DNA from: Pictodentalium vernedei
Lineage: Eukaryota > Mollusca > Scaphopoda > Dentaliida > Dentaliidae
NCBI GenBank assembly: GCA_031216915.1
Contig: JAUFNR010000051.1
Location: forward strand, 62,001 to 126,000
DNA length: 64,000 bases
Reading direction: 5' to 3'
Below, piece by piece: positions 57,307-64,000 of the stretch (position 1 is the stretch's first letter; each line of letters opens with the position of its first letter). The notes below the pieces were generated by a model. It saw only the letters and a program-made list of their open reading frames with translations, was not told where the DNA came from and did no database searches. Both the position numbers and the translations under genes were made by a program.

Positions 57307-58300
57307 ATTATTGAAGTAAGTCGTGATATACGAATCACTTTTGTTGGTAATTTACTCCACGTTTTCACAATATGTCTCCAAATTTCGACTGTAGAGCTTC
57401 ATATTTTTCAGAATTATTTTTTTTCAGTTTTATTTCTTTATGTTTATAATCTGTTCATTTAAAAACAAACAGAAGTTTGAGTATCGAATAGTTTTATGTC
57501 CTTTGCTTTATCACATAACAGTAAATATAAGGGTTTCATTGAAATGTCTCAAAATAAACCACTTTTCTTCTGGCAGCTTCTCAAAATCACAAGGCGACTT
57601 TGATAGTGCCCAAACATAGAAATTAGGCAAAGTGAGTGGTACCAAGGTGAAGATATCACCCACTTGACTTTGCCCTCTTGGCTGATCCCTACATTGCATT
57701 CATCTCAGTAAAGACAGGAGATTGATGTTTTTCAAGGGAGATGGCTGCATGATGGAGTTTGAAAGTTTGCAATATTGTATCCTGGGATTTGTTGTGCACA
57801 CAAAATGCACATGGGAAAACATGTGTTGATTATAACAACTGGGTGTTGGAAATAGAATGAAGTGTTGACACTTAATAGTTTATACCTGTGACAGTACTGT
57901 GAGATTCCTTAAAGGAAGTTCAAATAGTATACAAACAGATTGCAATAAGTTTTAAAAACTATCAATAGTTACCTGCCATCCATTTAACAGGATATGTTCC
58001 ATTTTAATTTAACCATTTTATTGTTGATAAAAACAGAACTATCAATGCGTAGCATTATCTCTGACTCTGAGAAGGAACACTTTCAGAGAACATGCCAGAA
58101 GTAATCTAATTAATGTAATTTACCCATCATTTTTCTCATGTGAACTTTGAGGATTCAAAACTCTATAAATTTTATGTTTATCTCCAAATCAATTTACTAC
58201 GAGTCGTATGAAGATGATTTTGGGTCAAAAATTATTTATATTACTTTTACACCATATTCTGCCAATCCCTATTTGGTCCAATATGAGTGAGCCTGCGGCT
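57307..58300. other. AT-rich low-copy DNA
   Basis: No supported gene, RNA or repeat. Short frames only. Confidence 0.5.
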
Positions 58301-58308
58301 GTGCCCTG

Positions 58309-59395
58309 TAGGGTTGAAACGATTACCTATTTTTCAAAGTCGACTAGTCGACGGGAGTAATCGATTCAAAATCGACTAGTCGGCTTTTATGTTGAAAACA
58401 TAATTGTCTCAGTAAATTAGGTGATAAAAGACTGTTATATGTAAGCTGATAACCCTTTCGTTTAATGACTCGTTTGACAGGTGTTTGATGAAGTTTCCTT
58501 GTCAAAGTCATGAACGTAGCTGTTCTATTTTTAGTATTTTGAGTTTTTTAAAACGTCGTGCATATTATAGCTTTAACCATTCAGTAAAAAAATTAGGATA
58601 CCTGGGAAGTGCGTGCCTCCTAGTCCTCTGTCCGTATAGTGGAAAAAGTACCCAATGATGTTAAAACAGAACTTTTGTGAATTTGTAAAATGTTTGAAGT
58701 GTGCCGCTATTTGCCCGGTGCAATTAATTAAAAACTCCTGGGTCAAATTTTTTGACGAACAGTTTCCTCACCTTCATATCCGGTCTTCGCCAGCTCGCAC
58801 CCAAACCAGTACAGTAATATCATAGAAAATGGCGCTATGGCATTGATTTACCTTTGAGGAAGACGGGGCAATTGGCTCAAAGATTCACTTATATACATGT
58901 ACAAGAGTCAGTTCAAGCACGGGATCTCTGCAGAAACTTCAACTGCCTCGTGTGTGTAGTGCAGAGTACTGCAGACAAATGAGAGGAGAAAGGACTTAGA
59001 GAAATTCAGGCATGTATTTTATTTTTATATCAGTTAAAAAGTGTGGGCGACACGGGTGAGGGACAGAACGCTTGCATGAATTAACGGCATCTTTGAAGTT
59101 GTACATCAAAGTATTTTTCTTCAACGCATGCTAGTGATTAGGTTAGGTGAAATCAGTGCTTGTAATGCTGCTGAAATCTAAGTTGTAACATTATCAGCAT
59201 CAACAAACGACAATGATTGCACTGATATCCACTTCCCAATACAATTTAAAATATGTCCACCACGAAGCAGAAACGTCTGATGTTTGTAATCGACTTCATC
59301 TTTGAGTTTCCCGACTAGTCGACTGGCGGATTTCAGAGTAGATTTTTCTGAAAATCGAATCGACTTCGACTATTCGACTAATCGTTTCAACACTA
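58309..59395. mobile_element. hAT-type MITE 1
   Basis: Ends TAGGGTTGAAACGATTA and, inverted, TAGTGTTGAAACGATTA (one mismatch). Perfect 8-bp target duplication GTGCCCTG at 58301-58308 and 59396-59403. Subterminal CGACTAGTCGAC palindromes are present on both sides. The interior of about 1 kb has no transposase frame. Confidence 0.9.
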
Positions 59396-59403
59396 GTGCC
59401 CTG

Positions 59404-59757
59404 TTCATTTAATTTAACAATTTTTTTGCATGTGTGGATTCTAACGTAAGACTTTTTAATTTTTCATATTCATTCTGGTGGTGGTTCTGTAGATATTTAA
59501 GATTGCTAGTATTCCCAAAATTTGCTTCCACTATTTTGGGGGGATTTGTTGTCAATCCTCTTGAAATAAGCACAAACGGCACAGTGTTTACCTTTGCCCA
59601 ATATTTTAGCCTTTCACGTGTGGAAAGCATGTGAATGAGAGGTCATAAACTTACCAATTCTGGTAAATTTGTTGAAACAGAAACTCAGTTTCGGTTTTGA
59701 AAAAAAACTGAACCGAAATGAACCAAAAAATGATAAACCACCCAGCCCTATCCCAAA
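59404..59757. mobile_element. Possible hAT-like end at the DIRS boundary
   Basis: Plus-strand AACCACCCAGCCCTATCC (inverted: GGATAGGGCTGGGTGGTT) with internal TTCGGTT repeats resembles a hAT terminus. It joins DIRS copy C at about 59757. The other end was not identified. Confidence 0.35.
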
Positions 59758-60915
59758 AACCATGAATGGAAAGTCCTAGAGGACCCAACCTCGTGCACCA
59801 TCTGAGATCGCTGGCATCTGCCATCAGAAAATAATCAGAAGTGGGCAAATCCAACAGAACTCCTTGTGTAATCCACTGAACGTCCATTTAGGGAGTAGGT
59901 GACAACTGAGAGATGCTGGTAACTGAAGCACCAGTTCTCGAGGTCTGACATGCAGCTGACCTAAAGGAATGAGATCCATCACCAAACGGGGTTTGGACTG
60001 AGCAAGCGAAGAATACTCTGAGCTGTCACAGATGTGGACTGGATCTGAGTCAGGGCAAAAGCCGAGAGAATCACTGCTCTCGACTGAGGAATTAACAGCA
60101 TATTCAGATGAGTACGGAAGTCCATCCCCAGATGACAAAACGGCTGGGAAAGAACCAGGTCTGACTTCTCCTCGTTGTCTCTGAACCCTAGTAACAAAAG
60201 CAAGTTAAACAGTGTGTTAACATCAGACTCCAGAAGAGCAGCATTGGAGTGTCTCGGGAGGATGTAATCCAGATAAGCCGAAGTGGTTGCCATGGATTGT
60301 GTGCGATGGAAAGCTAGCGCTTGCAACATCAGCCTGGTGAAGGCACAAGGAGCCAGACTGAAGCCAAAGGGCATGGCCTTGAACTGGTAAACTTCTCCCA
60401 GAAAAGCGAACCAGAGATATTGTTGCGATGCCTGATGAATCGGCATGTGAAAGTAAGCACCCCTCAGATCGATGCTGGAAGCAAAGCCTCCCTGGTGAAT
60501 GCAGTGACAAAAAAACCCTGAAAGACTCCATGCTGAACTTGGGAGCAATGATACACATGTTCAGGACACTCAGATCAATAACTGGTCTGAGCCAGCCATC
60601 CTTCTTCAGCACCAAGAACAGGTGGGAATAAAAACCCACGGAATGAATGTTCTTGATGACTTCAATCACCCCCTTTGATAGGAGATTGTTGATCTCTTTG
60701 ATCAAAAGTTCCCATCTGAAGTAACTGGGTTGGAAGCGGCACCGACAAGGAAGGGTGCCTTTGGAAGGATATCCTGAGACTGGAGCGAACAACGTCCAAC
60801 ACCCATGGGTCGGATGTAATCTCAGACCAACGATTGGCAAACACGGATATCCTTCCTTCAACCTGGGATGAATTGAGGTGAGGACCTTCATTTTGAACCT
60901 CAACGAGGCCTGCAA
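59758..60915 (-). pseudogene. Reverse transcriptase remnant, DIRS copy C
   Basis: Frame 60223-60915 holds the first RT motifs (FLVLKKDGWLRPVIDLSVLN). A frameshift leads to frame 59979-60548 with motif A (SSIDLRGAYFHMPIH), motif B (MPFGFSLAPCAFTRLM) and motif C. Motif C reads YLDYIL instead of YLDDIL, so one catalytic Asp is lost. RNase H begins in frame 59651-59887 (MADASDLRWC) but the element ends at about 59757. Non-functional. Confidence 0.82.
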
Positions 60916-62650
60916 GAGGAGATACCACCTCCTCTGCTAGTTGAAGTGCCCTGGGATCTCCCTCTGTTCTGCCAATGCTTACTCTTACTGCATGAGTAAG
61001 AGGAAGAAGTATAAGCAGGAGGATCAGCCCTCGGCTTCGCAGCGGATGAGGCAGAAGAGTGCTTGTTAGGCTTGGAGAGGCCATGACCTCCAGCAGGTGG
61101 ATCGAGCTGCACATGATGCTTATAATGATGCAGAACGTCATCCCAGACCATCCCCATGAAATCCTGGAACAGATGCGGCCCACCAAAGAAGTGGATCGAA
61201 GAGCAGCACACTGCACGTTAGGAAGGGACCACCTAGTGGTGAGCATAGCATCCCCACAAACCAGTTCCAGATTGGCTGTGTTACAGGCATGCGTATGAGT
61301 AAGATGCATAAGAGCCTTGGAAAGGACACGCAATGGAGCCTGCACGTCGTCAAAGTGGAGGTAGATAAGCTGCTTAAGCAGACAACATAATCTGAGAAAG
61401 ATAGCATGGCCAGCATGTCTCTGGATAAGCCCAACACAGACTCAAAAGTTGCCATAGGAACAAGGGCAGACTTGGGCTTGGATAGTCCAAGGGAGGAGGA
61501 GTCCTGATCCAAAACCATCAAAGTCTGGCAGACTGATGGGTTAGCAGAATCGTAAAAACCATAATGCACAGGAAGCAAAAAGATATCAGCCTTAGTGAAG
61601 AATGATGTCTTCATAGCCTTGGAACTCAACTTAGAGTCCAAGGCCACAAAAGCTTCAACCATTTGCACCAACTGGTACGGTCGAAGGAGCCCAGAAGTAG
61701 CCTGCTCCAAAGGATGGATGCACGCAACTGATGGACGTGGCCTGGCTGAAACCTCTACCTGTTCTGATCTAGCTGGTCTGAAGGTTTAAACTCCGGACGG
61801 AATTCAAAGACAAAGTCGAGATGAGACCACCAAGTCAGAAGACTGAGGTTATCAATGTCAGGTGTGTCGGACCCAGATCCTGAGTCAGAAGATACAGAAC
61901 CCATCTCGGGCATACCAGCTGAAGCCTCCCATGGTGTAGGAACACCACCATGATAGGAAAGCAGCCTGCTTCCAATCCCTGGAGGCAGCGCTGCTGAGGG
62001 TGCCTGCAAACCACTAGTAGCCTCACTGGAGGCAACAGGAAGGGTCTTGGCAAGAACCTGTGTGAGCAATGAAACGGCCTCCCGAAGCTCATGATCTGAA
62101 TCCGCCAGACCGATGTGGGAACGACCAGGCAAAGCGATTTAACATCTGACTCTTTTCACAATCCTCCAAAACACCCGATGCCAAACGACGATGGCAGCAC
62201 AAGCATCTGAAGGTAGATGCCTACAGGGGTATGAAATACCCTGAGGATTGGAAGTGCAGGAGGTCTAGGCTGCTCAGATTGTGCCAGTCCCACAAAACTG
62301 GATAGAAAGCAAGGACGGAAGCACAACATACTCCATGGTAACCCTACCATGAACATCTGGATCCACAGCAAGGTCTGCTTGGTCCGACAGATGAGAGATG
62401 GAAGCAGAAGGACTAGCTAGCAAACCCTTCCGACTTCACTGAGTTGAAGTCAGGAAAGGTTGAGGCCGAAACCCCACATCGAAAGGAGCAGAATCCCCTA
62501 CAGACCCCTGCAGGGACAAGCCGGCATGCTGGCTGGGATGGAGACTGTTAGAAGACGTCACTGACTGAGATTCAGCAGGAGTGGATACATCAGTAGCTGT
62601 TGACAATGGTGGAATCGAGGAGGGTGCAGCCGAGCTCAACTCCAAAAGAG
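60900..62650 (-). pseudogene. Gag-like ORF remnant, DIRS copy C
   Basis: Segments at 61755-62132, 61138-61710 and 60900-61345 together parallel the Gag-like regions of the other two copies. Shared words include SLLTQVLAKTLPVASSEATS, SKLSSKAMKTSFF and GLSRDMLAMLSF. Frameshifts separate the segments. No catalytic domain. Confidence 0.7.
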
Positions 62651-63053
62651 GAGTCACAACCTGCGTGACAGCCTCAGATGTTGACTGGAGGGGACATCAG
62701 TCCCAGCACCAGGTATCTCTTCACCAAAAACGTCAACAGCTACTGCAGTATCCACCACAAGAAATCTCTCCAGACAGGGTCAGTTCAGGAGGCCCTGAAC
62801 AACTGCTTTCCCTCTTCCTGAAGGTGTGGGAGGAATGCCCACAAGCCCAAACAACACTATTGACCAATGCCCAAAAGGCAGAAGACCAGGAACCACAAAA
62901 CCCACAGGGTTATTCAGCAGAGCACGCATTGCAAATGGAGCATGAAGCATGGGAGTCATTTACATGCTTTGGCAACAAACATTGTCCACAAGGCACCGTC
63001 CTAGGCATATCTGGTGAGAGCAATGTAGGTGGGAAGGTGAGCCCAAAGAAAAA

Positions 63054-64000
63054 ATGAAAGTGTCAATGACACTGCAGTTTAACTTGACTGTATGTAGTGT
63101 TTGATGAAAATGATAATGTTCAATATTTATGAAAGGATTATGAAATAAGACAAGAATTGTGATAATTGAGAATATGTTAATTTCTGTTCCCTGTATGCTA
63201 TGTTTTCAATAAGAATAATTGACTATACTAAAGAATTAAGCCCTAGGTTGATGTGGCTCTAACAGTTAACGTATGTCAACCAAAGTTACCAAGTTACAGT
63301 AAAATCATTCCAAAACGAGTCATCCTACCAAGTTATAATGAAATCACTATAAATATAAATATATTTATATATATAAATATAACTTGTAGACTTTGCTAAA
63401 GGAATCTAACAATCATGAACAAAATAGGAGAGTCCCATCTAGATATCATACCAAGTTATCCTACAAAGTTACAATGAAATCCCTTCATAAAAACAACCTG
63501 TAAGTAGTGCTAAAAGAATCTAGGTCAAGTGACCAGGTAGTAGTAACGGTTGCCCGATTGTGACCAAAATACAAAGTCTCATCTAGACATCATACCAAGT
63601 CATCCTACCAAGTTACAATAAAATCCCTTCATAAATATGACCTGTAGACTGTGCTAAAGGTTTTCAGGCTTTGAGCCTGGGTAGCTGTCACCGTTGGCCG
63701 ATTGCGACCAAAAGGGAGCATTCTCATCCAGACATTATATGAAGCCATCCTACCAAGTTACAATGAAATCCCTTCATAAATACAAAAACCTATAGACTGA
63801 GCTAAAGGTTTTCTGGTTTTGGGCTCTTGCAGCCATCACGGTTGACTGATCGCGACCAAAATGGGACGTTCTCATCTAGACATTATACAGTCTATACAGT
63901 CATCCTATCAAGTTACAATGAAATTCCTTCATAAATATGACCTGTAGACTGTGCTAAATGTTTTGGGGTTTTGGGCTCTTGCAAACATCATGGTTGACCG
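63054..64000 (-). mobile_element. TCAAGTT-family element, third copy, runs off the window
   Basis: Hairpin AGTGTCAATGACACT at 63059-63073, then GTTTAACTTGAC. The core is monomers of the same about 143-bp family (GTTACAATGAAATCCCTTCA near 63469, 63758 and 63915), without an obvious four-unit order in the visible part. A TATAAATATA-rich stretch occurs at 63350-63385. Confidence 0.6.

Larger units (their letters stand above)
59752..63054 (-). mobile_element. DIRS-like element, decayed copy C
   Basis: On the minus strand it has Gag-like sequence (63050-60900), RT (60900-59979) and the start of RNase H (to about 59758). The recombinase and 3' end are missing. At the 5' side a TCAAGTT-family element begins at 63054. 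Homologous to copy 1 throughout. Confidence 0.82.

Overview
The window is eukaryotic nuclear DNA made almost entirely of nested transposable elements and their tandem-repeat cores. No bacterial gene organisation is visible. The mix suggests a marine invertebrate, probably a bivalve mollusc or another lophotrochozoan. It combines DIRS-like tyrosine-recombinase retrotransposons, endonuclease-plus Penelope-like elements, Helitron-type elements with minisatellite cores, tRNA- and 5S-headed SINEs, and piggyBac, hAT and Tigger-like MITEs. The taxonomic guess rests on recalled repeat styles, not on a search. All boundaries were read by eye.

Layout: 1-6150 holds a decayed DIRS-like element (+) meeting an internally deleted relative (-) through facing terminal repeats. 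6169-18456 is AT-rich host DNA with SINEs, piggyBac MITEs, hairpins, and two short exon-like segments on the minus strand that share phase and junction codon. 18546-23761 is a three-deep nest: a Helitron-like element containing a CACCTGAC-family element containing a second Helitron-like element. 23770-30651 has more members of that family and a striking A-tract minisatellite. 31000-34750 contains SINE pieces, a Tigger-like element with a nested piggyBac MITE, and a hAT-like element carrying two long hairpins.

35069-43271 is the most gene-like part. A Penelope-like element on the minus strand is intact over both ORFs: ORF1 has a C-terminal SGNH-hydrolase-like domain and ORF2 has reverse transcriptase plus GIY-YIG endonuclease. 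The ORFs overlap in the -1 relation, with two overlapping canonical slippery heptamers directly before the ORF1 stop. A second, nearly identical, 5'-truncated copy lies just upstream in the same orientation. A roughly 190-bp module ending in (TG)n sits at the ends of both copies.

44584-49444 is a Helitron2-like element whose core is a higher-order repeat (four monomers of about 143 bp, period about 572 bp), split by a solo LTR with a 5-bp target duplication. 49485-59395 contains three hAT-type MITEs (two with perfect 8-bp target duplications), a satellite of about 335 bp, and a 5S-rRNA-headed SINE. 59752-63054 is a third DIRS-like copy (-), abutted at 63054 by another Helitron2-like element that runs off the window.

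The Penelope-like ORFs are the only long intact coding regions. The two phase-matched exons are the only sign of a host gene.
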